DNA from: Bacillota bacterium
GTDB lineage: Bacteria; Bacillota; Clostridia; Christensenellales; Aristaeellaceae
DNA: 64,000 nt
NCBI GenBank assembly: GCA_023425025.1
Contig: JAFADG010000012.1
Location: 62,001-126,000, forward strand
Reading direction: 5' to 3'
Shown: in pieces, positions 16,447 to 24,460 of the stretch
Layout of the letters: each line of letters opens with the position of its first letter
How positions within the stretch are numbered: the first letter of the stretch is position 1
Translations under genes and position numbers: made by a program
Notes under the pieces: model-generated
What the model saw: only the letters and a program-made list of their open reading frames with translations
Databases searched by the model: none
What the model was told of the DNA's origin: nothing

Positions 16447-17151
16447 CTATGCCGCCAGGCTTCTTTGGCCGCGGGAGAATCTCCGCTCCAAGAGGCCGAA
16501 AATCCGCTGGAACAAAAGCGTCAGCGTCCAGTAGATGACAGCCAGGGCGATGTATGTTTCCATGGCGTGGGCGCCGTAATTGCGGGAAACGATCAGCGTG
16601 CCCTGGCCCATGACGTCGATCAGGCCAATGGTGTAGGCCAGGGAACCTTCCTTCATGAGCGTGATCAGCGAATTGCCGAAATTGGGCAGCGCGAATACGA
16701 CGGCCTGGGGCAGCGTAATGCGGAAAAAGCATTGCGCCTCGCTGAGCCCAATGCTTATGGCCGCCTCCCGCTGGCCCCTGTCCACCGCCAGATACGCCGA
16801 GCGCATGATTTCGGACATGGAGGCCGCAAACAAAAGGGTAAAGGTGATCAAAACAAAAAGGCCTTTATAGATGAAGTTGATGTTGACGTTAAATAGGGTC
16901 ATGACCAGTTCCGGCAGCCCGTAGTAGACGATAAAGAGCAGCACCACCGATGGCGTGCAGCGCATGGCGCCGGTATAGCCGTTGGCCAATGCGCGTAAGG
17001 CACGGCTGCCGGAAAGCTTGGCCCTGGCCAGCAAGAAGCCCAGCAGGCCCCCCAATACGACCGTGCCCAGCATCAAAAGCAGGGTGACGGACAGGTAGGG
17101 CAGCAAAAGCGGCAGCACCTCAAGGATATACTTTGGATCAAAAGGTCTCAT
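16447..17151 (-). CDS. Amino acid ABC transporter permease (first)
   Basis: A 234-residue permease of the same family, with EAA loop AAISIGLSEAQCFFRITLPQAV and about five membrane segments. It ends eight bases before its partner permease, so the two are translated together. It comes after the two binding-protein genes, separated from them by a GC-rich hairpin that may lower permease expression relative to the binding proteins. Confidence 0.93.
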   Translation of the reverse strand: MRPFDPKYILEVLPLLLPYLSVTLLLMLGTVVLGGLLGFLLARAKLSGSRALRALANGYTGAMRCTPSVVLLFIVYYGLPELVMTLFNVNINFIYKGLFVLITFTLLFAASMSEIMRSAYLAVDRGQREAAISIGLSEAQCFFRITLPQAVVFALPNFGNSLITLMKEGSLAYTIGLIDVMGQGTLIVSRNYGAHAMETYIALAVIYWTLTLLFQRIFGLLERRFSRGQRSLAA

Positions 17152-17173
17152 GTCGCTTCCCCTTGATAGACGT

Positions 17174-17207
17174 ACCCCGGCGCGCGGCTAACCTTACGCG
17201 CCGGGGT
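17174..17207 (-). terminator. Intercistronic GC hairpin after binding protein 1
   Basis: An 11-pair stem ACCCCGGCGCG/CGCGCCGGGGT lies seven bases after the binding-protein stop and before the permease. Without a T tract it is more likely an mRNA-stabilising or partial terminator element. Confidence 0.6.
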
Positions 17208-17213
17208 GACGCT

Positions 17214-18041
17214 TTATTTTTGAATGTACTGGAAGATGTCTTCGCCAAAGAACGCTTGCGAAAGCTCCGCGATCCTGCCGCTTTCGGTCAGTTCCACGAT
17301 GGCCCCGTCATAGGCATCGGCCAGCGCCTGGTCTTTTTTTGTGAACAGGGGCCAGGTGGGAATAGCCTTGTAGGGTACATAGGAAAGCTTATCGGCCAGG
17401 TCATGGTAAGGTCCGTCATCCTTGAGTACATTGTTCTGGAAGGAAAGCTTGATGTCAAAGAACCCGTCGTACCTGCCCTCCAGCACCCAGGCGTAGGCGT
17501 CGGTGATGGTGAAGACTTCAGAGGGCAGCAGGGTAATGGGCTTGTCAGGATGGGCGGCGTTGTATTCCTCCACAATGGCATACTGGGCGCTTTGGGGGGC
17601 AATGGGCACCAGCTTCCCGCTGAAAGCGGCAAAGCTGTCGATGTCTGTGATCTCGGCGGCGGTTTCCGCTCTTATCGCCAGTCCGATGATGCTGGCCGCG
17701 ATGTTGTTCTTGGGGAAGATGAACTTTTCGGCCCGTTCGTTGGTGAACCACGCGCCCTTGATGCCGATGTTGTACTTGCCCGATTCCAGGCCGATAAGCA
17801 GGTCGTCGTCGGTGGTGGGCACAAATTCGAACCGGTACTGGGGCAATAATTCATCCACAGCCTTCAATACCTGCACCTCAAAGCCGTCAGATTCGCCTTT
17901 TTCGTTTACATAATCATAAGGCACATAGGTTTGGGTATGCGCAACGTAAATGGTTGCGGGGGCTTCCGCCTGAGCGCCCAAAAGGGTGGCGGACAGTACG
18001 AGGGCAAAAAATAAACCGGTGAGCACTTTGACCTTTTTCAT
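17214..18041 (-). CDS. Amino acid ABC transporter substrate-binding protein (copy 1)
   Basis: A 275-residue extracellular solute-binding protein, family 3. It has a Sec signal peptide (MKKVKVLTGLFFALVLS, likely cut after AQA) and then the mature start IYVAHTQTYVPYDYVNEKGE, where the family ligand residues begin. There is no lipobox cysteine, which is unusual for a Gram-positive binding protein. It is closely similar to the next gene upstream (18180-19007) over nearly its whole length, so the pair is a tandem duplication. Substrate is probably a polar amino acid or a related small cation; the neighbouring methyltransferase-like gene may hint at a methylated compound. Confidence 0.92.
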   Translation of the reverse strand: MKKVKVLTGLFFALVLSATLLGAQAEAPATIYVAHTQTYVPYDYVNEKGESDGFEVQVLKAVDELLPQYRFEFVPTTDDDLLIGLESGKYNIGIKGAWFTNERAEKFIFPKNNIAASIIGLAIRAETAAEITDIDSFAAFSGKLVPIAPQSAQYAIVEEYNAAHPDKPITLLPSEVFTITDAYAWVLEGRYDGFFDIKLSFQNNVLKDDGPYHDLADKLSYVPYKAIPTWPLFTKKDQALADAYDGAIVELTESGRIAELSQAFFGEDIFQYIQK

Positions 18042-18141
18042 ACGGATGATCCCCTTTTCATGTTTTTGCCGGGCGCGTTTTCATCCCGGCGGATACAGTG
18101 ACGGTGAGCGTTCCATGAACGGGGGAGGAGGAACGGCTGCA

Positions 18142-18174
18142 CATCCGCGTCCGGTGATAAACCGGACGCGGATG
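18142..18174 (-). terminator. Intercistronic GC hairpin after binding protein 2
   Basis: A perfect 14-pair stem CATCCGCGTCCGGT with its complement and a five-base loop lies five bases after the stop codon. There is no T tract, so it probably protects the upstream mRNA end or attenuates. Confidence 0.65.
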
Positions 18175-18179
18175 CTAAA

Positions 18180-19007
18180 TTACTTCTGGATGTACTGGAA
18201 AATATCCTCTCCGAAGTATTCCAGCGCAAGCTCGGCGATCTTGCCGCTGGCTTGAAGCTGCTCGATAGCGCCGTCATAGGCGTCGGCCAGTTCCTGGTCG
18301 CCCAGATTGAACAGCGGCCAGGTGGGAATGGCCCTGTAGGGCACATAGGAAAGCTTGTCGGCCAGGTCGCGGTAGGGCGCGTCATCCTTTTGCACGTTGT
18401 TGTAGAAGGACAGCTTGATATCAAAGAAGCCGTCGTACCGGCCTTCCAGCACCCAGGTGTAAGCGTCGGCAATGTTGAAGGATTCGGAAGCCGTCAACGT
18501 GACCTGCTTGTCGGGATGATTCTTGTTGTAATCCTCCACGATGGCCCACTGGGCGTTTTGGGGCGCGATGGGTACCAATTTTCCGCTGAAGGCCGCGAAG
18601 CTTTCCATATCCGTAATCTGCTCGGCGTTCTCGGTGCGGAAGGCCAGGCCAATGATGCTGGCGGCAATGTAATTCTTGGGGAAAATGTATTTCTTGGCCC
18701 TCTCTTCCGTGAACCACGCGCCTTTGGTGCCCAGGTTGTACTTGCCCGATTCGATGCCGATCAAGAGGTCGTCGTCGGTGGTGGGCACATACGCAAATTG
18801 ATACTGGGGCAAAAGCTCATCCACAGCCTTCAGAACCTGCACCTCAAAGCCGTCGGATTCGCCCTTTTCGTTCACAAAGTCATAGGGTACGTAGGTCTGG
18901 GTATGGGCGACATATACGGTTTTTACGGTTTCAGCGCTGGCGCCTGCCAAGACGACGGACAAAGCGAGAACCAGGAACAGAGCTGCAGCCTTTTTCATGG
19001 ACTTCAT
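18180..19007 (-). CDS. Amino acid ABC transporter substrate-binding protein (copy 2)
   Basis: A 275-residue family 3 solute-binding protein with signal peptide (AAALFLVLALSVVLAGASA) and no lipobox cysteine. The mature region repeats copy 1 with few changes (VAHTQTYVPYDFVNEKGESD, TDDDLLIG, ESGKYN). The start at 19007 is favoured by AAGGAG eight bases upstream, which also makes both copies 275 residues. Only one permease pair and ATPase follow, so both proteins presumably feed the same transporter, possibly with different ligands or affinities. Confidence 0.92.
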   Translation of the reverse strand: MKSMKKAAALFLVLALSVVLAGASAETVKTVYVAHTQTYVPYDFVNEKGESDGFEVQVLKAVDELLPQYQFAYVPTTDDDLLIGIESGKYNLGTKGAWFTEERAKKYIFPKNYIAASIIGLAFRTENAEQITDMESFAAFSGKLVPIAPQNAQWAIVEDYNKNHPDKQVTLTASESFNIADAYTWVLEGRYDGFFDIKLSFYNNVQKDDAPYRDLADKLSYVPYRAIPTWPLFNLGDQELADAYDGAIEQLQASGKIAELALEYFGEDIFQYIQK

Positions 19008-19046
19008 ATATTTTTCTCCTTCACTCAACGCAATTATGGTTTGCCT

Positions 19047-20060
19047 CTATTTGTCGGCCGACAGAGCGGCGGCCTTGTCGCGGACCCAGGAAAGGCGGTT
19101 TAAATCGATGTCGGAGGGGATGGTGCAGTCGGCGCCGATGATTACGCCGGTTGTTCCCACATCCTCCAGCAGTTCTTTGGTGTACTGTTCGATGTCCTCC
19201 CTGCTGCCCGCGTACAGCAGCGACTGCTTGGTATTGCCAAAGCCGCCGATCACGGTGCGGCCGCCAAAGAGCTTTTTGCCTTCCTTCAAGCTGACACCCT
19301 CCACGGTGACGGCCCAGTTGATGGCCTTCACATCGTAGTCGGCATACAGCGAAAGGTTATTCCGGCTGCCCTCATAGCCGCAGATGTGTAGAATGTTGTA
19401 CGCGCTGCCTTCGTGGGCGGCAGCCAGCACCTTTTTCTCGCTGGGGGTGACGGCGCGGCGGTAGACTTCCTTGGAAATGCGGCTGTCCTGCACATTTTTG
19501 ACGCTGAGGTAAATACCTGTGGACCGGCCTTCCGATATGACGGCCCGGGCAAGGTCGGACAGATCCTCGGCGATCACGTTCAGGGCGTGCCTGACCGCCG
19601 CTTCATCCTGAAGCAAAAAGTCAGCCAGTATCTTTTCGCCGTCGCTGCCGATGCCGCCCAGCAAAAAGCGGAAGAATGTCGCCGGGGAAAACACGTTGTA
19701 GAAGGTGGCGACATCATCGCCGAAGGCTGCGTTCAGCCGGCCGGCCAGCTCCGCCTGGTCTCTGATCCAGGGATGGTCCGCCCCGATGGGGCTTGCGGCA
19801 AACAGATCTTCGGCAGACTTTGCGTTTGTGATGACGGCGCCCGGATAGCCAAAGTAGCCGTCGCTCATCAGCTTTACAAAATCAGGCCGGAACGCGTTGT
19901 AAAAGTTCAAATGACCATTTATGTTTGTATCAATGACCGCGGGGTTTGCAAGGCCGTCATAAAATTCGCTTTCTTTGGCGAAATGAAACCAGAAACCCAC
20001 CGGTACCCGCTCCACGGGTTTAGCATCAAAGGCATCCAGTACAAGCTGCTTTTTAGACAT
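19047..20060 (-). CDS. URO-D family protein, probable Zn-dependent methyltransferase
   Basis: A 337-residue uroporphyrinogen decarboxylase-superfamily protein. It lacks the N-terminal RQAGRYLPEY motif of true heme-pathway HemE. Instead H225-x-C227 (LHICG) and C312 (GADCTIP) match the zinc-ligand pattern of MtaA/MtbA-type cobamide methyltransferases. A role in moving methyl groups from a methylated substrate is therefore inferred. AGGAG precedes the ATG. It is the first full gene of an operon with an amino acid ABC importer, which could supply its substrate. No corrinoid protein gene is seen nearby, so the partner is unknown. Confidence 0.75.
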   Translation of the reverse strand: MSKKQLVLDAFDAKPVERVPVGFWFHFAKESEFYDGLANPAVIDTNINGHLNFYNAFRPDFVKLMSDGYFGYPGAVITNAKSAEDLFAASPIGADHPWIRDQAELAGRLNAAFGDDVATFYNVFSPATFFRFLLGGIGSDGEKILADFLLQDEAAVRHALNVIAEDLSDLARAVISEGRSTGIYLSVKNVQDSRISKEVYRRAVTPSEKKVLAAAHEGSAYNILHICGYEGSRNNLSLYADYDVKAINWAVTVEGVSLKEGKKLFGGRTVIGGFGNTKQSLLYAGSREDIEQYTKELLEDVGTTGVIIGADCTIPSDIDLNRLSWVRDKAAALSADK

Positions 20061-20140
20061 GGCTTTCTCCTGTTTGTTATTGCAAGATTCGGCAGTAAAA
20101 GCGTATTGCTCGGCGGCTTTCCATGCGCTGCCGGGTCATG

Positions 20141-20182
20141 TCAAGCCGCCCCGGGACATCGACGCCTTTGATTTGTATTCAT
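20141..20182 (-). CDS. Possible 13-residue leader ORF before the URO-D gene
   Basis: An ATG at 20182, preceded by AGGAGG at ideal spacing, opens a 13-codon frame (MNTNQRRRCPGAA) that ends 80 bases before the URO-D start. It has three consecutive Arg codons. It lies just downstream of a consensus promoter. It could be a regulatory leader peptide or simply a vestigial start. Confidence 0.4.
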   Translation of the reverse strand: MNTNQRRRCPGAA

Positions 20183-20205
20183 GAGACATCCTCCTAAACA
20201 TTTAA

Positions 20206-20226
20206 AACCTACATGAATAATAGGTT
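20206..20226. promoter_or_regulatory. Dyad at the URO-D operon start site
   Basis: AACCTA-N9-TAGGTT lies at the expected transcription start of the minus-strand operon, so it is a candidate repressor operator. Confidence 0.4.
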
Positions 20227-20232
20227 GTTGGA

Positions 20233-20261
20233 AGTATATGCGTGACGGCGCTGTTTGTCAA
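20233..20261 (-). promoter_or_regulatory. Promoter of the URO-D/amino acid ABC operon
   Basis: On the minus strand TTGACA (20261-20256), a 17-base spacer and TATACT (20238-20233), close to consensus. It drives the URO-D gene, two binding proteins, two permeases and the ATPase. Confidence 0.8.
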
Positions 20262-20437
20262 CCACTTTTCTTCGTTTTTCCGAAATTTGCTGCATTGCCG
20301 GCAAGCAAAAAACGGAAAGCCGCGGAACGCAAACAAAAAAGGCTGCAGCGGCAGCCGGAGGATGGAAATGGGTGGATTGGTTTTATATGTGTCTGCTTTG
20401 TCCATGATATAAGGGATATTATGCTTCATTGTTTGTA

Positions 20438-20466
20438 TTGCATAAGTCATGCGGATACAGTACAAT
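20438..20466 (+). promoter_or_regulatory. Probable promoter of the MFS gene
   Basis: TTGCAT (20438-20443), a 17-base spacer and TACAAT (20461-20466). It lies about 85 bases before the ATG at 20553. The rest of the divergent spacer 20262-20552 holds no convincing gene. Confidence 0.5.
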
Positions 20467-20552
20467 TTATACTGGTGAATTGTTGGCATGAACAGGTTTC
20501 TTGTGTATTGAGATATGCCATACATCGCCAATGTTTTCAACAGGAGATGTAT

Positions 20553-21782
20553 ATGCAGAACTGGAAAAAAACGGTCACCTGGTTTTTGGCGGGTCAAGTG
20601 GTTTCCCTCTTTGGTTCCTCGCTGGTGCAGTATGCCCTGATGTGGAGCGTTACGCTGCGTTCCCAGTCCGGCGCCATGATGACGATCGCCATCCTCTGCG
20701 GCTTTTTGCCCATGTTCTTTCTGGCGCCGTTTGCCGGCGTCTGGGCTGACCGGTATCCCCGCAAGCGGCTGATGATTATGGCCGATGGCGGCATCGCGCT
20801 GGCAACGCTGATACTGGCTGTTTTGTTTTTTCTGGGCCGCGATGAGCTGTGGCTGATTTTCGTATTCATGGCCGTGCGGGCCCTGGGACAAGCGGTACAC
20901 AGCCCGGCGATCAGCGCCGTGCTGCCGCAGATCGTACCCACGGAGGAACTGACCAAGATTACCGGCATCAACAGCAGCATACAGGCCGCGGTCATGCTGG
21001 TATCCCCCATGGTCAGCGGCGCGTTGCTCACCTTTACCAGCTTGCAGCTGATATTGATGATCGACGTCATTACGGCGGCAATTGCGATAACGATTCTGCT
21101 GCTATATATACCTATCCCAGTCCACCAAAAGGCAGCGCAGGCGCAAAAAACAAGCTATTTCAGTGATATGAAGGATGGCCTCCGCTACATTGCCGGCCAC
21201 CGTTTCATTCAGCTTTTCTTTTTGTACTGCCTGTCCTTTATGCTGATGGCGGCGCCGGTGGCCTTTTTAACACCCTTGCAGGTGACGCGCAGCTTTGGCG
21301 CGGAGTATTGGCGCTTGACGGCCATTGAGGTCGCCTTTGCGCTGGGCATGATGGTCGGCGGCGCTTTGATCGCCGCAAAGGGAGGGTTCAAAAACCGCAT
21401 GCACACCATGGGCGCGGCAACGCTGGGAATCGGCCTGTGCACGGCGGCGCTGGGGCTGGTATCCAACTTTTATGTGTATTTGTCTTTCATGCTCCTGGCG
21501 GGCTTTACCATGCCCTGCTTCAACACGCCATCATCTGTTATCATTCAGGAAAAGGTGGAGGGGGATTACCTGGGCCGTATTTTCAGCGTGATGGGCATGA
21601 TCGGCAGCGTCGGCATGCCGGCCAGCATGCTGGTGTTCGGCCCGCTGGCGGATACCGTTCCCATCGAAACACTTCTCATTATCACCGGCATTGCCATCAT
21701 GGTCATCGCCGCTGTGACTTTGATGAGCAAAACGCTGCTGGAGGCGGGAAAGCCGCTGCCCAAGCCGGAGCAGGCGGCATAG
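20553..21782 (+). CDS. MFS transporter (EntS/MefA-like exporter family)
   Basis: A 409-residue twelve-helix major facilitator. It opens WFLAGQVVSLFGSSLVQYAL, has the loop 2-3 motif GVWADRYPRKRLMI, and RALGQAVHSPAISAVLPQIVP typical of the MFS_3 branch that includes macrolide (Mef) and enterobactin exporters. A drug or siderophore export role is possible; the substrate is not known. AGGAG lies six bases before the ATG at 20553, while an ATG six bases upstream abuts that site. It stands divergent from the URO-D operon. Confidence 0.88.
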   Translation: MQNWKKTVTWFLAGQVVSLFGSSLVQYALMWSVTLRSQSGAMMTIAILCGFLPMFFLAPFAGVWADRYPRKRLMIMADGGIALATLILAVLFFLGRDELWLIFVFMAVRALGQAVHSPAISAVLPQIVPTEELTKITGINSSIQAAVMLVSPMVSGALLTFTSLQLILMIDVITAAIAITILLLYIPIPVHQKAAQAQKTSYFSDMKDGLRYIAGHRFIQLFFLYCLSFMLMAAPVAFLTPLQVTRSFGAEYWRLTAIEVAFALGMMVGGALIAAKGGFKNRMHTMGAATLGIGLCTAALGLVSNFYVYLSFMLLAGFTMPCFNTPSSVIIQEKVEGDYLGRIFSVMGMIGSVGMPASMLVFGPLADTVPIETLLIITGIAIMVIAAVTLMSKTLLEAGKPLPKPEQAA

Positions 21783-21875
21783 GATACCTGTTATTCGGCC
21801 TTGCGTAAACGATGGTAAACCGGTGGCCGTACAAAATGTGCCATTCAGACGCATTCATGCAGCAAAACGGGCGAT

Positions 21876-23063
21876 TTACTTCAGCGCCGCGGCGCAGGGC
21901 GCAAAGGCATACGCCAGCTTTTCCAGCGCCTCCGTAAGTACGGGCTGCGGGCAGGCGATGTTAATGCGCTGGAAGCCCTCGCCGCCGGTGCCGAACATGC
22001 GGCCGTCGTCCAGCCACAGCTTGGCCGTGTGCACGATCAAACGGTTCACTTCATCGGCGGAAAGCGAAAGGCCCCGCATGTCCAGCCAGCAAAGATAGGT
22101 GCCTTCCGGCTGGATCAACTGAACCTGGGGCAGGTTGTCTTTCAAAAACGCTTGCGCAAAGCGCAGGTTGCCGTTTAAGTAGTACAGCAGCTCATTCAGC
22201 CACATTTCGCCTTTCGCGTATGCCGCCTTGCAGGCCGTGATGCCCATCACATTGGGCTGACTGTAGCCGGAGGCGGCTATTTCATTGACAAAAAGTTCCC
22301 GCAAGCCTTTATCCGGGATGAATATGTTGGAGATCTGCAACCCTGCCAGGTTGAAGGTTTTGGTGGGGGCGGTCAGCGTGACGGATATCCTTTCAAACTC
22401 TCTGCAAAGGCCCGCGAAGATATGGTGCTGGTAGGCGGGGAACACGAAATCCTGGTGGATTTCATCCGCCGCGACGATGACGTTATGTTTCAGGCAGATT
22501 TCGCCCAGCCGCGCAAGCTCCCCCCGCGTCCAGACCCGGCCCACGGGGTTGTGGGGGCTGCACAGCAGGAACAGCTTCACATGGTGCTGCTCAATGGCCT
22601 GTTCAAACCCCGCAAAATCGATTTCATAATGCCCATTTTTTAGCACCAAGGGGTTTTCTATCAACGTACGATGGTTGCGCAGTATGCAGTCGGAGAAGGG
22701 GTAATACACCGGCGGCTGAATAAGCACCGCGTCCCCCGGTTCGGTATAGGCACGGATGGCCGTGGCGATGGCGTAGACCACACCGGGGGTCTTGATCAGC
22801 CATTCCGGCTGGATTTCAAAAGAAAAGCGGTTCAAAAACCAATGGGACAGGATGGTGAAATAATCCTCCCTGGTGTCGGAATACCCGAAGATACCATGCC
22901 GGCTTTTTTCTGTCAGGGCTTTTATGACACAGTCGGGGGCGGGAAAGTCCATGTCCGCTACCCACAGGGGCAAAATGTCCTCGGGCATGCCGCGCTTTTT
23001 CGCGAAATCGTATTTCAGGCTGTCGGTATCCAGCCTTTTGACAATGCCGTCAAAGTCGATCAC
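21876..23063 (-). CDS. patB: PatB/MalY-type PLP-dependent C-S lyase
   Basis: A 395-residue fold-type I aminotransferase-like enzyme, probably cystathionine beta-lyase (cystathionine to homocysteine). Segments typical of MalY/PatB are LPLWVADMDFPAPDCVIKAL, SPHNPVGRVWTRGEL, VAADEIHQDF and the PLP lysine in SVTLTAPTKTFNLAGLQ. The GTG start at 23063 is chosen because it overlaps the upstream stop by four bases (GTGA) with GGGAGG before it, and it gives the family length. It is coupled to the cystathionine synthase/lyase gene, which supports a methionine or cysteine pathway role. Confidence 0.9.
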   Translation of the reverse strand: MIDFDGIVKRLDTDSLKYDFAKKRGMPEDILPLWVADMDFPAPDCVIKALTEKSRHGIFGYSDTREDYFTILSHWFLNRFSFEIQPEWLIKTPGVVYAIATAIRAYTEPGDAVLIQPPVYYPFSDCILRNHRTLIENPLVLKNGHYEIDFAGFEQAIEQHHVKLFLLCSPHNPVGRVWTRGELARLGEICLKHNVIVAADEIHQDFVFPAYQHHIFAGLCREFERISVTLTAPTKTFNLAGLQISNIFIPDKGLRELFVNEIAASGYSQPNVMGITACKAAYAKGEMWLNELLYYLNGNLRFAQAFLKDNLPQVQLIQPEGTYLCWLDMRGLSLSADEVNRLIVHTAKLWLDDGRMFGTGGEGFQRINIACPQPVLTEALEKLAYAFAPCAAALK

Positions 23064-24208
23064 TTTGCTTCCCTCCCCGAAATCGCCTGGCACAAGTCGT
23101 TTTTCAAATCGTCCAGGTCCTCCAGGCCCACGGAGAAGCGGAGCAGACGGTCGGTGATGCCCTTTTTCTCTCGTTCCTCCGGCGGGAGGTCCGCGTGGGT
23201 TTGGAGCATGGGGTAGGTGATCAGCGATTCCACACCGCCCAGGCTTTCGGCGTACTGTATAATGCGCACGCCTTCCAGAATCCTGCGTGCGGTTTCAGGC
23301 GCGTCCACCTGGAAGGAGAGCATGGCGCCAAAGCCCCGGGCCTGGCGCAGGGAGATGTCCCGCTGCGGGTGATCAGGGAGCCCTGAATAATACACCTTTG
23401 TGACGTGGGGCTGATGGGAAAGCCACACGGCCAGCTCCATGGCCGTGTTCTGCTGGCGCTCCATGCGCACGGCCAGCGTCTTGATGCCCCGGATCGTCAG
23501 CCAGCTGTCAAAGGGGGAAAGGCAGGCCCCGGTGGTTTTGTAGATAAAGCGCAGCCGCTGGGAAAGCTCCGGATCTTTGACGACCAGGAACCCGGCCAGG
23601 GTATCGTTGTGGCCGGCCAGATATTTGGTGCCGCTGTATAACGAGATATCGGCCCCCAATAAAAGCGGCTTTTGCAGATAAGGCGTCAGGAAGGTGTTAT
23701 CCACAATCAACAACAGGTTGTGGGCGCGGCAGATATCCGCCGCCGCGGCGATGTCCGTAACCAGCATCATGGGGTTGGAAGGCGTTTCAATAAACAGCGC
23801 CTTCGTTTGCTTTGTGATCAGAGGCGCAATGTTGGCAAGGTTTGTGGTGTCGGCAATGCTGAACGTCAGGCCGTTCTTTTTGGAGATGTGCTCAAACAGG
23901 CGATGGGAACCTCCGTACAAATCATCGGAGGCGATGATGTGGTCGCCGGGGGAAAACAGCTCCATCAGCGCGGTGACGGCCGCCATGCCGGTGGAAAAGG
24001 CCAGGGCGTCGACGCCTTCCTCCAGGGCGCACAGCGTTTGCTCCAGGTGCTCCCGGGTGGGGTTCTGCTGCCGGCTGTAGTCAAAGCCGGTGCTTTGGCC
24101 TACGCCAGGATGGGCAAAGGTGGCAGACTGGAAGATGGGTACGCTGATGGCGCCCGTTAAGTCGTACTTCCTCCGGCTGCCGTGAATACAGCAAGTGGTA
24201 ATGTCCAT
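23060..24208 (-). CDS. Cystathionine gamma-synthase/lyase family protein
   Basis: A 382-residue PLP enzyme of the Cys/Met metabolism family. Visible are VPIFQSATFAHP, the substrate Tyr/Arg segment FDYSRQQNPTREHLE, STGMAAVTAL, ETPSNPMMLV, LLIVDNTFLTPYLQ, the PLP lysine in SLYSGTKYLAGHND and GGVESLITYPMLQTHA. Synthase, gamma-lyase and sulfhydrylase activities cannot be separated by eye. GGGAG lies eight bases before the ATG at 24208. The following PatB gene suggests a transsulfuration route to homocysteine. The promoter is flanked by repeated ATACC/GGTAT motifs. Confidence 0.92.
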   Translation of the reverse strand: MDITTCCIHGSRRKYDLTGAISVPIFQSATFAHPGVGQSTGFDYSRQQNPTREHLEQTLCALEEGVDALAFSTGMAAVTALMELFSPGDHIIASDDLYGGSHRLFEHISKKNGLTFSIADTTNLANIAPLITKQTKALFIETPSNPMMLVTDIAAAADICRAHNLLLIVDNTFLTPYLQKPLLLGADISLYSGTKYLAGHNDTLAGFLVVKDPELSQRLRFIYKTTGACLSPFDSWLTIRGIKTLAVRMERQQNTAMELAVWLSHQPHVTKVYYSGLPDHPQRDISLRQARGFGAMLSFQVDAPETARRILEGVRIIQYAESLGGVESLITYPMLQTHADLPPEEREKKGITDRLLRFSVGLEDLDDLKNDLCQAISGREAK

Positions 24209-24256
24209 AGCCAACACTCCCAAACTCATAATTCATATCAATTAGGTATGAAAAAG

Positions 24257-24285
24257 ATGATATGCGGAGCGGGCCTATTTGTCAA
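24257..24285 (-). promoter_or_regulatory. Promoter of the transsulfuration operon
   Basis: On the minus strand TTGACA (24285-24280), a 17-base spacer and TATCAT (24262-24257). ATACC/GGTAT half-sites occur on both sides (near 24244, 24286 and 24310 on the plus strand), which suggests a repressor that brackets the promoter. Confidence 0.7.
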
Positions 24286-24460
24286 TACCTATTTCATATT
24301 TTTTTGGTATGATTTATTCTGCACGCAAGGAAATGTGATCAATCGATGAAAATGATATATTTCCATGATGAACCGTTGCGGTGAATAAAAACAGTTGGCT
24401 GGTACGTTTCTTCCATAGAGAACTGGTATTATTTTCCCAAGAGAGGCAGGAAGAAAAGAG

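Noticed and set aside
19047..20060. Annotation as HemE of heme synthesis
   Set aside because: The HemE N-terminal motif is missing and zinc-ligand residues of cobamide methyltransferases are present.
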